DNA from: CAVTWY01 sp963738575
Lineage (GTDB): Bacteria > Pseudomonadota > Gammaproteobacteria > Burkholderiales > Burkholderiaceae_C
Reading direction: 5' to 3'
NCBI GenBank assembly: GCA_963738575.1
Contig: CAVTWY010000002.1
Coordinates: forward strand, 248,001-312,000
Length of the DNA: 64,000 bases
How positions within the stretch are numbered: position 1 is the stretch's first letter; each line of letters begins with the position of its first letter. The notes beneath the pieces are model-generated. The model saw nothing but the letters and a program-made list of their open reading frames with translations, searched no databases and was not told where the DNA came from. A program made the translations under genes and the position numbers. Positions 27,610-36,305 of the stretch are shown piece by piece.

Positions 27610-28245
27610 ATGCTGACGCATTCAACAACGGCCATGAGCCAAACCGAGCAAGATCGCTTTGGCATGCGTCTGGCGCTGGACCAAGCGCTTAACGCCCAAT
27701 TGGCAGGTGAAGTGCCCGTCGGCGCTGTGATCATGCGCCGCGATGCCACAGGCTTGCATGTGGTGGCCACCGGCTACAACCGCCCCATCACCACCCACGA
27801 CCCCACCGCGCATGCCGAAGTGATTGCGCTGCGCCAAGCCGCGCACATGCAAAGCAACTACCGCCTACCTGACCTGGAGCTGTACGTGACGCTGGAGCCC
27901 TGCGCCATGTGTGCCATGGCGATGATGCACGCCCGCATCAAACGCGTGGTGTTTGGGGCGCTGGACCCGAAGACGGGCGCTGCTGGCTCGGTGCTTAACT
28001 TGTTTGACGACGGGCGGTTGAACCACCAAACCCAGGTGATAGGCGGCGTTGAAGCCGCGGCGTGCGGGCAATTGCTCAAATCGTTTTTTGCGCAGCGTCG
28101 TGCCGAGCAAAAGGGTACGGCGCGACATGAGACAGCAACGCCGTCGCCGACGATGAACACCGCTGACGCTGACGACGAGCGCATGCCGTTGCCCCATGTG
28201 ATCGAAGAACACGAGCCAACCCCAGACGCGAAGCCCCACCCATGA
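27610..28245 (+). CDS. tadA: tRNA-specific adenosine deaminase
   Basis: Deaminates A34 to inosine in tRNA-Arg(ACG). Zinc ligands and the catalytic glutamate are in DPTAHAEVIALRQAA and LEPCAMCAMAMMHARI, with GEVPVGAVIM near the start. The core ends near residue 160 (QLLKSFFAQRR). About 45 further residues, rich in Asp, Glu, Pro and Thr, form a tail longer than in E. coli TadA (167 aa). The start is uncertain between 27601 (GTG), 27610 and 27634. The stop overlaps the ldcA ATG by four bases (ATGA), indicating coupling. Confidence 0.9.
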   Translation: MLTHSTTAMSQTEQDRFGMRLALDQALNAQLAGEVPVGAVIMRRDATGLHVVATGYNRPITTHDPTAHAEVIALRQAAHMQSNYRLPDLELYVTLEPCAMCAMAMMHARIKRVVFGALDPKTGAAGSVLNLFDDGRLNHQTQVIGGVEAAACGQLLKSFFAQRRAEQKGTARHETATPSPTMNTADADDERMPLPHVIEEHEPTPDAKPHP

Positions 28246-29156
28246 CGCAAACGCTTACGTTGATTTCGCCCGCAGGCGTCGTCACCAAACCCAAAGCACT
28301 CACGCTGGCCGCCAAGCGCCTCAAGGGCTTGGGCTTTGACGTGCAGATGGACCCCAGCGCCCGCGCCAAACACCAGCGTTTTGCGGGTGACGACGACGAG
28401 CGATTGGACGCTTTGCACCGGGTGGCACGCCAGTGCCCTGATGTGGCTCTGGCCACGCGGGGTGGGTACGGTTTGACGCGGCTGCTCGACCGCATTGATT
28501 GGGCGTTGCTGGCCAAGGGCGTCGCGCAGGGCACGCGCTGGGTGGGCCAAAGTGACATGACGTCGCTGCAGTTGGGCTTGTTGGCCCGAGGGCCGCACAT
28601 CACCTGGGCAGGACCCTTGGCCTGCGACCACTTTGGACGCACCGACGAAGTGGGAGGGCTTGATGACGTCACGGCAGGGTGCTTTGTGGAGGCCATGGAC
28701 GGTTCTCTTGAGGCGGTGGGTTTTCGCTGCGGTGACGGCTTTGACGGTTTGACGGTTCGTGGCACCTTGTGGGGCGGCAACTTGTGCGTGGTGATGAGCT
28801 TGCTCGGCACGCCCCATTGGCCACAAGTCAAAGGCGGCATTCTGTTTTTGGAAGACGTGAACGAACACCCCTACCGGATCGAGCGCAACTTGCTGCAATT
28901 GCATCAGGCTGGCGTGCTCGATCGGCAGCGTGCCATTGTGCTGGGCAGTTTCACCGGTTACAAGGCCGCCGCGCATGACCGCGGATACACGCTCAAAACA
29001 GTCGTCAGCCACTTGCGTTCACTCACCAAGGTGCCGATTCTCACTGGTTTACCCCTGGGTCATGTGCCCACCACCGTCACGGTTCCCACCGGCGCACGCG
29101 TCAATCTTGCGGTGCAAGGTCGCGAAGCCTTCCTCGGCTGGGGCCACACGCACTAA
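28242..29156 (+). CDS. ldcA: LD-carboxypeptidase (murein tetrapeptide carboxypeptidase)
   Basis: A 304-residue S66-family cytosolic peptidase that removes the terminal D-Ala from murein tetrapeptides during cell-wall recycling. The nucleophile serine lies in WVGQSDMTSLQLGLLA; the Glu and His of the triad fit FLEDVNEHPYRIER and LPLGHVPTT. ARQCPDVALATRGGYGLTRL matches the family's RGGYG loop. It is translationally coupled to tadA and followed, 133 bases on, by a peptide ABC importer, which fits the recycling theme. Confidence 0.9.
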   Translation: MTQTLTLISPAGVVTKPKALTLAAKRLKGLGFDVQMDPSARAKHQRFAGDDDERLDALHRVARQCPDVALATRGGYGLTRLLDRIDWALLAKGVAQGTRWVGQSDMTSLQLGLLARGPHITWAGPLACDHFGRTDEVGGLDDVTAGCFVEAMDGSLEAVGFRCGDGFDGLTVRGTLWGGNLCVVMSLLGTPHWPQVKGGILFLEDVNEHPYRIERNLLQLHQAGVLDRQRAIVLGSFTGYKAAAHDRGYTLKTVVSHLRSLTKVPILTGLPLGHVPTTVTVPTGARVNLAVQGREAFLGWGHTH

Positions 29157-29289
29157 GTAGCTCTAGAATTCGCACCGCAGTGCCAAGCGCTTCCAGCCCA
29201 CCATCCGTGGCTCGGCGGCACCGGGCTTTAGGTCGAGCGACGCCACCCGCGCCAATGGCTCTGCAATGATGTTTTCAGGAGTACCGCGC

Positions 29290-31542
29290 ATGGGCGGTTG
29301 GATGACCGGTAAGGCGTTGACGCGATGGCGGCTGGGGGCCGTGTTGGCCATGGCCATGGGCTTGCTCGGCGGCTGCAACAACAGCCCGTGGCCCATGGGC
29401 TCGGCCAAAGACAACGTGCTGTTCAATTCGTTCGACGAGCGCTCACCGCGCTACCTCGACCCGGTGGCTTCGTACAGCAATCCCGAGTCGGCCTACACGT
29501 TTCAGATGTACGAGCCGCTTTACGGCTACCACTACTTGAAGCGGCCGTACGAGTTGGTGCCCAAGACAGCCCAGGCTGTGGTCGAGCCGTATTACGTTGA
29601 CAAGGCAGGCGTCAGGCTGCCGCAAGACGCCCCGCCTGAGACCATCGCCGAGAGCATCTACGAGATCAAGATCAAGCCGGGCATCAAGTTTGCGCCGCAC
29701 CCCGCCCTGGCCGTGGATGCGCAAGGACGTTACCGCTACCACGCACTAACAACGCAGCAACTGGTCGGCAAACGTTCGCCGCTCGACTTTGAGCACCAAG
29801 GCACACGAGAGTTGGTGGCCGAAGACTACGTTTACGGTCTCAAACGCCACGCCACGCCCCGCATCGAGACGCCCATCTATGGCATCTTTGCCGAGTACGT
29901 CGTGGGCTTGAAGGAATACCGCGACTTGATTGCCAAAGAGAGCTCCAAACAACTCAAAGGGCTGCCCGAGGACCTCAGCGACAAGCCCTTTCTTGATTTT
30001 CGCCAGTGGCCCCTGGAGGGCGTGACGGCTCCTGATAAATACACCGTGCGCATGCGCATCAAGGGCAAGTACCCTCAATGGAAGTACTGGTTGGCGATGC
30101 CTTTCACGGCGCCCATGGCGTGGGAGGCTGACGCTTTTTACGCGCAGCAGGGCATGGCCGACAACTCGATGTCACTCAATCAGTGGCCCGTGGGCACCGG
30201 GGCCTTCATGATGACTGAGTACGTGCAAGACCGCCGCCACGTCATGTCACGCAACCCCAACTACCACGGTGATACGTACCCGTGCGATGGCTCTGCCGCC
30301 GACGAGGCAGCGGGTTACCTCAAAGACTGCGGCAAACCGCTGCCGTTTGTTGACAAGATCATCTCGGTGATCGTGAAAGAAAAAACGCCTCGCAAAGAGA
30401 TGTTCAAACAAGGCTACTTGGACGTGCCAGAGATTGAGCGGCCCGAGTGGGGCGTTAACTTTCGCGCCGACGCCGACGACTCAACCAAGGTCAAGGCCGA
30501 TTTCGACGCCAAAGGGTTTCAGTTCCCGCAGGTGTCCGACATGAACAACTGGTACCTGGGCTTCAACATGCTCGACCCCGTGGTGGGCAAAGGCGAGACG
30601 GAAGCCCAGCGGCAGCGCAACCGCAAGTTGCGCCAAGCCATCTCGATGGTGATCGATTGGGAAGAGGGCTACGGCAATATCTTCAAGCACAAAGGGGGCG
30701 ACGCCGCCCATGGGCCGGTGCCGCCTGGGGTGTTCGGGTCGCGCGAGGGCACGGTGTTAGGCCACAACCCCGTGACGCACCGCGTGGTCAATGGGGTGGT
30801 GGAGCGCCGCCCCATCGAAGACGCCAAAAAGCTCATGGTCGAAGCGGGCTACCCCGATGGCCGGGACGCCGTGACAGGCAAGCCCTTGGTGTTGAACTAC
30901 GACTTTCAGCGCGCCCTGACGCCCGAGTTTCGCGCCGAAAACGATTGGCTGGTGAAGCAGTTTGCCAAGATCGGCGTGCAATTGGAGATTCGCGCCACTG
31001 ACTTCAACCAGTTTCAAGACAAAGTGCTAAAGGGCAAGCACCAAGTTTATCGGGCGGGGTGGCTGGCGGACTACCCCGACGCCGAGAACTTTTTGTTTTT
31101 ACTTTACGGCCCCAACAGCAAGTCGGTTAGCGAAGGCGAAAACTTGTCCAACTACCAAAACGCCGAGTACGACCGTCTGTACCGCGCCGTGCAAACCTTG
31201 GACGACGGGCCCGCCAAGCAAAAGGCCATGGACGACATGACGCGTTTGGTGCGTGACGATGCCCCTTGGGCCTTTGGCTTTTGGGCCTGGGTTGGCACGG
31301 CCAACCAGCAATGGGTCTACAACGCCAAGCCCGGCTTGGTCATTCGAGACATGGGGCGCTTTTACCGCGTTGACCCCGCGCTGCGTGTCAAAAAGCAGTC
31401 GGAATGGAACCAGCCAGTGTGGTGGCCGCTGATTGCTTTGGGGCTGATCGCGGTGGCGCTGCTGGTGTTGGCGCGACGCAGCTACGCAGCGCGAGAGCGC
31501 GCCACCGCAACCGTCGCCCCCGCAGCTCTGCAATCGCCATGA
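29290..31542 (+). CDS. Peptide/oligopeptide ABC transporter substrate-binding lipoprotein with C-terminal anchor
   Basis: A 750-residue family 5 (OppA/DppA-like) extracytoplasmic receptor. It starts with a lipoprotein signal whose lipobox LLGGC puts the lipidated cysteine near residue 32. Typical segments are FNSFDERSPRYLDPVASYSN and GWLADYPDAENFLFLLYGPN. Unusually, a hydrophobic helix (WWPLIALGLIAVALLVLARR) lies at residues ~715-735, followed by a basic tail, so the protein may be anchored at both ends. It is about 200 residues longer than OppA. AGGAG stands 8 bases before the ATG at 29290. The stop overlaps the permease start (ATGA). Confidence 0.88.
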   Translation: MGGWMTGKALTRWRLGAVLAMAMGLLGGCNNSPWPMGSAKDNVLFNSFDERSPRYLDPVASYSNPESAYTFQMYEPLYGYHYLKRPYELVPKTAQAVVEPYYVDKAGVRLPQDAPPETIAESIYEIKIKPGIKFAPHPALAVDAQGRYRYHALTTQQLVGKRSPLDFEHQGTRELVAEDYVYGLKRHATPRIETPIYGIFAEYVVGLKEYRDLIAKESSKQLKGLPEDLSDKPFLDFRQWPLEGVTAPDKYTVRMRIKGKYPQWKYWLAMPFTAPMAWEADAFYAQQGMADNSMSLNQWPVGTGAFMMTEYVQDRRHVMSRNPNYHGDTYPCDGSAADEAAGYLKDCGKPLPFVDKIISVIVKEKTPRKEMFKQGYLDVPEIERPEWGVNFRADADDSTKVKADFDAKGFQFPQVSDMNNWYLGFNMLDPVVGKGETEAQRQRNRKLRQAISMVIDWEEGYGNIFKHKGGDAAHGPVPPGVFGSREGTVLGHNPVTHRVVNGVVERRPIEDAKKLMVEAGYPDGRDAVTGKPLVLNYDFQRALTPEFRAENDWLVKQFAKIGVQLEIRATDFNQFQDKVLKGKHQVYRAGWLADYPDAENFLFLLYGPNSKSVSEGENLSNYQNAEYDRLYRAVQTLDDGPAKQKAMDDMTRLVRDDAPWAFGFWAWVGTANQQWVYNAKPGLVIRDMGRFYRVDPALRVKKQSEWNQPVWWPLIALGLIAVALLVLARRSYAARERATATVAPAALQSP

Positions 31543-32523
31543 TCAACTTCATCATCCGCCGCATGGGCTACGGGGTGCTGATTTTGATCGGCGTCAATTT
31601 ACTCACGTTTTTTCTGTTCTTCACCGTCAACACGCCCGACGACATGGCGCGCTTGAACATCGGTGGCAAGCGTGTGACGCAAGACCAAATTGACAAGTGG
31701 AAGCGGGAACGGGGCTACGACAAGCCGCTTTACTGGAACGACCAAGCGCAAGGGGCGGCCAAGGCCACCGATACCGTTTTTTGGGACCGCTCGGTGTCGC
31801 TCTTCACCCTCGACTTTGGGCGCTCCGACGCCAGACGCGCCGTCAACATTGGCCACGAGGTCAAGACGCGCATGGCGGTTAGCTTGCAACTGGCGGTGCC
31901 CATCTTCATTCTGCAGGTGATCGTCAGCACGACCTTTGCCTTGCTGTTGGTGTTTTTCCGGCACACGCGAATCGACTTCTGGGGCGTGGTGCTGTGTGTG
32001 TTGATGCTTTCCATCTCCTCGCTTTTTTACATCATCGTCGGGCAGTTTTTGTTCTCGCGCGTGTTCAAACTGGTGCCCATCAGCGGGTATGCGCCGGGCT
32101 TGGCAGCCGTGCAATTTTTGTTGTTGCCTATTGCGCTGTCATTGCTCTCGCGGTTGGGGTCCGAGGCGCGCTTGTACCGCGCCATGTTCTTGGAAGAAAT
32201 CGGCAAGGACTACGTCCGCACGGCGCGCGCCAAGGGCCTGAAAGAGCAGGTGGTGTTGTTTAAGCACGTGCTGCGCAACGCCATGATCCCCGTCATCACC
32301 AGCGCTGGCGCCTACTTGCCGTACGTGTTTTTGGGCAGCTTGGTGTTTCGAGAGCTTCTTTGGCATCCCCGGCCTGGGCGCCTTCGTGATCGAGGCCATC
32401 TCTGGCCAAGACTTTGCCATTGTGCGAACGATGGTGTTCTTGAGCGCCTTGCTCTACATCGCCAGCCAAACGTTTGTTGACGTGGCGTACACGTGGGTTG
32501 ATCCCCGCGTGCGCTTGGCTTAG
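31539..32523 (+). CDS. Oligopeptide ABC transporter permease (OppB-like), one frameshift
   Basis: Inner-membrane permease beginning MINFIIRRMGYGVLILIGVN. It has about six helices and the ATPase-contact EAA motif KDYVRTARAKGLKEQVVLFK. One extra T at 32346-32348 (GTGTTTCGAG) breaks the frame. Removing it restores LVFESFFGIPGLGAFVIEAI and the normal end YTWVDPRVRLA at 32523. Corrected length is about 327 residues, normal for OppB. It overlaps the receptor gene by four bases and precedes the second permease by 10. Likely a homopolymer error, because both neighbours are intact. Confidence 0.88.
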
Positions 32524-32533
32524 GGGTCGCGCC

Positions 32534-33976
32534 ATGGGCTTCAAGCTGGTGATTCTTTGGACGGACGTGGCCTTGTGGCTGCTGTTTGCGTCGTTGGTTG
32601 GTTACATCGTCTTTGTGCGCAAGCGGCCTAACTTGCTCAACAACTGGCGCAAGGTGTTGCACGATCACGCCGCACTGTCGGCCGGTGTGGTTTTGGCGCT
32701 GTTTGCCGTGGTGACGATGCTGGACAGTGTGCACTTTCGTCGCAGCGTGACGCCAACGGGCGCCACAAGCCAGACCTTTTACGACTCACGCACCGAATCG
32801 GTCCTCGACCTGGTGTTGCAGCGGCCCATTGCCATGCGTGAGACCAGCTACTCGGGTCCGCTGGCCACCCATGGATTGAACAAAGAGACGGTCGAGCAAA
32901 ACGGCAAAATCGTGCGCGATTACGCACGCCTTGAGTTTGGCGGCGCGCACCTGAAAGACCCTGAGCGCGATTGGCAAGCTGATGTGCTTTCGCGCGTCGC
33001 GCTTGGTCTGTTTGGGGGCGTATTGGCTTTTGTGGCGTTGACGCTGTTGGCAGCCATGGCGCTGTCAAAACGGCATGGATCGTTTCAGCGGGCGCTGCGC
33101 GACATGGCCAGTGACACCACCGAGTACCCCGTCCGTGGCGTGCTGGCCACGTTGTTGGTTATTTGCTTGGTGGTGGGGCCCGCTGTGGCATTGATGGGCC
33201 ACTACCACGTGCTGGGCACCAACCAAACAGGCTCTGATGTGTTGGTGTTGGCGCTCAAGGGTGTGCGCACGGCCTTTGTGATTGGGGCGCTTTCCACGCT
33301 GGCAACGCTGCCCCTGGCTATTGTGTTTGGCATCCTGGCGGGTTATTTTGGCGGCTGGGTGGACGAAGTCATCCAGTACCTCTACACCACGCTGACGTCG
33401 GTGCCCAACGTGTTGTTGATTGCTGCATGCGTGTTGATGGTTCAGGTGTTCTTGGACAAGAATCCCGACCTTTTTGAAACCGGGCTTGAACGGGCCGACC
33501 TCAAAATGTTTCTGTTGTGCGTCATTTTGGGCATCACTGGGTGGTCCAGCCTGTGTCGTTTGATTCGGGGCGAAACGCTCAAATTGCGAGAGCTTGAGTA
33601 CGTGCAGGCAGCGCAGGCCTTTGGGGTGGGCAGCATCAAAATCATGATGCGGCACATCGCACCCAACGTGATGCACCTGGTTCTCATCACAACGGTGTTG
33701 AGCTTTTCTGACCTTATTCTTTACGAGGCCGTTTTGACGTATGTGGGCGTCGGTGTTGACGGTTCGATGCAAAGCTTTGGCGGCATGATCAACCTGGCGC
33801 GCACCGAGATGAGCCGCGACCCGGTGGTGTGGTGGAGTTTTGCCGCAGCCTTTGTTTTCATGGTTACCTTGGTGCTCGCGGCCAACTTGTTTGCCGACGG
33901 TGTGCGCGACGCCTTTGACCCTCGCGCCAGAACCTTCCGTGTGCGCCGCGTGGCGCGCCCGGTGGTGCAGGGGTGA
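32534..33976 (+). CDS. Oligopeptide ABC transporter permease (OppC-like) with enlarged N-terminus
   Basis: A 480-residue permease, well above the ~300 usual for OppC. Two N-terminal helices (residues ~5-25 and 45-65) and a soluble insertion of about 90 residues (STYDSR-like region to WQADVLSRVALGL) come before the standard core. The core has DEVIQYLYTTLTSVPNVLLI and the EAA-like ELEYVQAAQAFGVGSIKIMM. The extra part suggests a periplasmic domain contacting the long receptor. The frame is intact; the fused ATPase gene follows after 6 bases. Confidence 0.87.
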   Translation: MGFKLVILWTDVALWLLFASLVGYIVFVRKRPNLLNNWRKVLHDHAALSAGVVLALFAVVTMLDSVHFRRSVTPTGATSQTFYDSRTESVLDLVLQRPIAMRETSYSGPLATHGLNKETVEQNGKIVRDYARLEFGGAHLKDPERDWQADVLSRVALGLFGGVLAFVALTLLAAMALSKRHGSFQRALRDMASDTTEYPVRGVLATLLVICLVVGPAVALMGHYHVLGTNQTGSDVLVLALKGVRTAFVIGALSTLATLPLAIVFGILAGYFGGWVDEVIQYLYTTLTSVPNVLLIAACVLMVQVFLDKNPDLFETGLERADLKMFLLCVILGITGWSSLCRLIRGETLKLRELEYVQAAQAFGVGSIKIMMRHIAPNVMHLVLITTVLSFSDLILYEAVLTYVGVGVDGSMQSFGGMINLARTEMSRDPVVWWSFAAAFVFMVTLVLAANLFADGVRDAFDPRARTFRVRRVARPVVQG

Positions 33977-33982
33977 TGCACC

Positions 33983-35932
33983 ATGCTTGACGTTCAAGAC
34001 CTGAAAGTGTCGCTCGACGGCGAAGCGGGTGTGGTCAAGGCGATTGATGGGTTGCAGCTGTCGGTGCAGCGTGGAGAAACCTTTGCCCTTGTGGGCGAGA
34101 GCGGCTGCGGCAAGAGCATGACGGCACTGGCGCTGATGCGCCTGCTGCCCGAAAATGGTCGCATCACGCAAGGCCGCGTGGGGCTTGATGGCGTCGATAC
34201 CTTGACGCTGCCCGAACGTGAGATGCGCGCTATCCGCGGTGGGCGCATCGGCATGATCTTCCAAGAGCCGGGCACCAGCTTGAACCCGGTGCTGCGCATT
34301 GGCGACCAGTTGATCGAGGCGATCGAGGCGCACACGCCCCTGCGCGGTAATGCCGCGCGAGCCAAGGCTATCGAATGGCTCAAGCGCGTGGGCATCCCCG
34401 AACCTGAGCGCCGCATCGACGACTACCCGTTTCGCATGAGTGGTGGGCAAAAGCAGCGCGTGATGATCGCGATGACACTGGCCACCGAGCCCGAGTACCT
34501 GATCGCCGACGAGCCCACCACAGCGCTCGACGTCACCATCCAAAAGCAAATTTTGGAGCTGTTGAAGCAATTGCAGCGAGAGCAGGGCATGGGCATGCTG
34601 CTCATCACGCACGACTTGGGCGTGGTGGCTGGCATGGCGCATCGGGTTGCCCTGATGTACGCGGGGCAGATTGTTGAAGTGGCAACGGCCGCCGCCTTCT
34701 TTGCGGCGCCCAAACATCCGTACGCCAAGGCGCTGCTGGCTGCGATGCCGGACGCCAAACGCAAAGGCCAGGCGCTGACTGCAATCGCAGGCACGGTGCC
34801 CGCGCTGACTCAAGTTTTTGTGGGATGCCGGTTTGCCCCTCGCTGCGCTCAAGCGCTGCCATCTTGTGCCACGACGTTGCCGCCTTGGGTGGAGCTGGGC
34901 GCACAACATGGCGTGCGGTGTGTACTGCTCGACCCGTCCCGGCAAAACCCAAGCGACACCGCTCCAGTTGCAGGTACGACATCCACCACGCGCGGCGTCA
35001 CTGCCCAGGTAGCCACTGCCGCCAACGCTGCAACTGCAACTGCAACCGTCGCGGCAACGGATGCGCTAGGAAGAGAATCAGCCACGGCAAGCGCCATGGC
35101 GGGCGCTGCGCAACCAAGCACTTCGCTGCTCCAAGTCAAAAACCTGATCGTTCGGTTCCCCATCAAGCGCGGTTTGCTGCAGCGCGTTTCGGGCGCCTTC
35201 ACGGCCGTAGACGATGTGTCGTTTGACGTGCAGTCGGGATCGACGTTGGCCCTGGTAGGCGAATCAGGTTGCGGCAAGACGACTGCAGGCAAGGCAATCG
35301 TTCAATTGCTGCGCAACACGGCCGTGGTGCAGGGCGAAGCCTTGCTCCACGGCAAGAACCTGTTTGCGTTGCAGGGCGACGACCTCAAGGCCGCGCGTCG
35401 CGACATTCAGATCATCTTTCAAGACCCGTTCGCGTCTCTCAACCCGCGGCTGCGCGTTTATGACATTTTGGAAGAGGGCCTGACGTCTTTGCGCCCTGAG
35501 CTGGACGGCGCGGCACGTCGGCAAAGCTTGGAGCTTCTGTGCGACCAAGTGGGCCTGCGCCGCGAGGCCATGCTCCGCTATCCGCACGAGTTCAGTGGAG
35601 GCCAGCGCCAGCGCATTGCCATTGCCCGCGCGCTGGCCGTGAGCCCCAAGTTGATCGTTTGCGACGAGCCCACGTCGGCTCTGGACGTCTCGGTGCAAGC
35701 CCAAATCTTGAACTTGCTGCGGGAGCTGCAGCGAACGCTGGGTGTGAGCTACATCTTCATCACCCACAACATCGGGGTGGTGGAGTACATCGCCGACCGC
35801 GTGGCCGTGATGCGGGGCGGCAAGTTGATCGAGCAAGGCCCTGCCAGCAGCGTGCTGCAAGCCCCCACCCAGGCCTACACCAAGGAACTTCTTAACGCAG
35901 TGCCTCGGGTGGATGTGGCTTTGGTCGGGTAA
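33983..35932 (+). CDS. Peptide ABC transporter ATP-binding protein, two fused ATPase domains (OppD-OppF type)
   Basis: A 649-residue tandem ATPase like GsiA/YejF. Domain 1 (residues ~1-310): Walker A GESGCGKSMTALAL, signature RMSGGQKQRVMIAMTL, Walker B YLIADEPTTALDVTI, and the Opp C-terminal cysteine region FVGCRFAPRCAQALPSC, which may hold an Fe-S cluster. An Ala/Thr-rich linker (~340-380) follows. Domain 2: GESGCGKTTAGKAI, FSGGQRQRIAIARAL, IVCDEPTSALDVSV. It powers the two permeases upstream and closes the operon. The frame is intact. Confidence 0.92.
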   Translation: MLDVQDLKVSLDGEAGVVKAIDGLQLSVQRGETFALVGESGCGKSMTALALMRLLPENGRITQGRVGLDGVDTLTLPEREMRAIRGGRIGMIFQEPGTSLNPVLRIGDQLIEAIEAHTPLRGNAARAKAIEWLKRVGIPEPERRIDDYPFRMSGGQKQRVMIAMTLATEPEYLIADEPTTALDVTIQKQILELLKQLQREQGMGMLLITHDLGVVAGMAHRVALMYAGQIVEVATAAAFFAAPKHPYAKALLAAMPDAKRKGQALTAIAGTVPALTQVFVGCRFAPRCAQALPSCATTLPPWVELGAQHGVRCVLLDPSRQNPSDTAPVAGTTSTTRGVTAQVATAANAATATATVAATDALGRESATASAMAGAAQPSTSLLQVKNLIVRFPIKRGLLQRVSGAFTAVDDVSFDVQSGSTLALVGESGCGKTTAGKAIVQLLRNTAVVQGEALLHGKNLFALQGDDLKAARRDIQIIFQDPFASLNPRLRVYDILEEGLTSLRPELDGAARRQSLELLCDQVGLRREAMLRYPHEFSGGQRQRIAIARALAVSPKLIVCDEPTSALDVSVQAQILNLLRELQRTLGVSYIFITHNIGVVEYIADRVAVMRGGKLIEQGPASSVLQAPTQAYTKELLNAVPRVDVALVG

Positions 35933-36305
35933 CGCCCCTTTTTGTTGCGTTCGGCCAACGGTTAGATGTAAGGCTCTAAGGCGCAATTTGGTGCACTTGG
36001 CCGCTTCTGACGCATCAAGTACGGCGCACCTGCAACGTGGTAAATCCTTGTTCTGAGAGGCAACCGGCGGTGCGACGCGATGTCTTGGCGCGGTGCTAAA
36101 CGATTGCACGATTCAGGTGCAAGGGCGCACCCAACAGCGTACGCAGTCCCACGCATGGGTTTCCCCGGGCGTTGGACACAAACAGCAACAGTGACAATCA
36201 AGGTCTAAATTTCGCGGATGCAGGTGGTGGGCATTGGGTTCCATTGGCAGGCGTTTCGCTGAAGTGCTTACTTAACCTTTTTTTTAAACAATCCGAGGAG
36301 AGTCC
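35933..36305. other. Intergenic region upstream of the TonB receptor
   Basis: 373 bases with no supported gene. TTGGAC (36172) and GACAAT (36193) with a 15-base spacer are a weak promoter candidate. A run of Ts and the purine-rich CCGAGGAGAG lie directly before the receptor ATG at 36306 and are a good ribosome binding site. Confidence 0.4.

Noticed and set aside
27858..29012. A 384-residue minus-strand frame
   Set aside because: It is antisense to tadA and ldcA, both supported by catalytic motifs; no motif of its own.
33065..34945. A 626-residue minus-strand open frame
   Set aside because: It lies wholly opposite the OppC-like and fused ATPase genes, is extremely His/Gln/Arg-rich and shows no domain; it is a GC-driven shadow frame.
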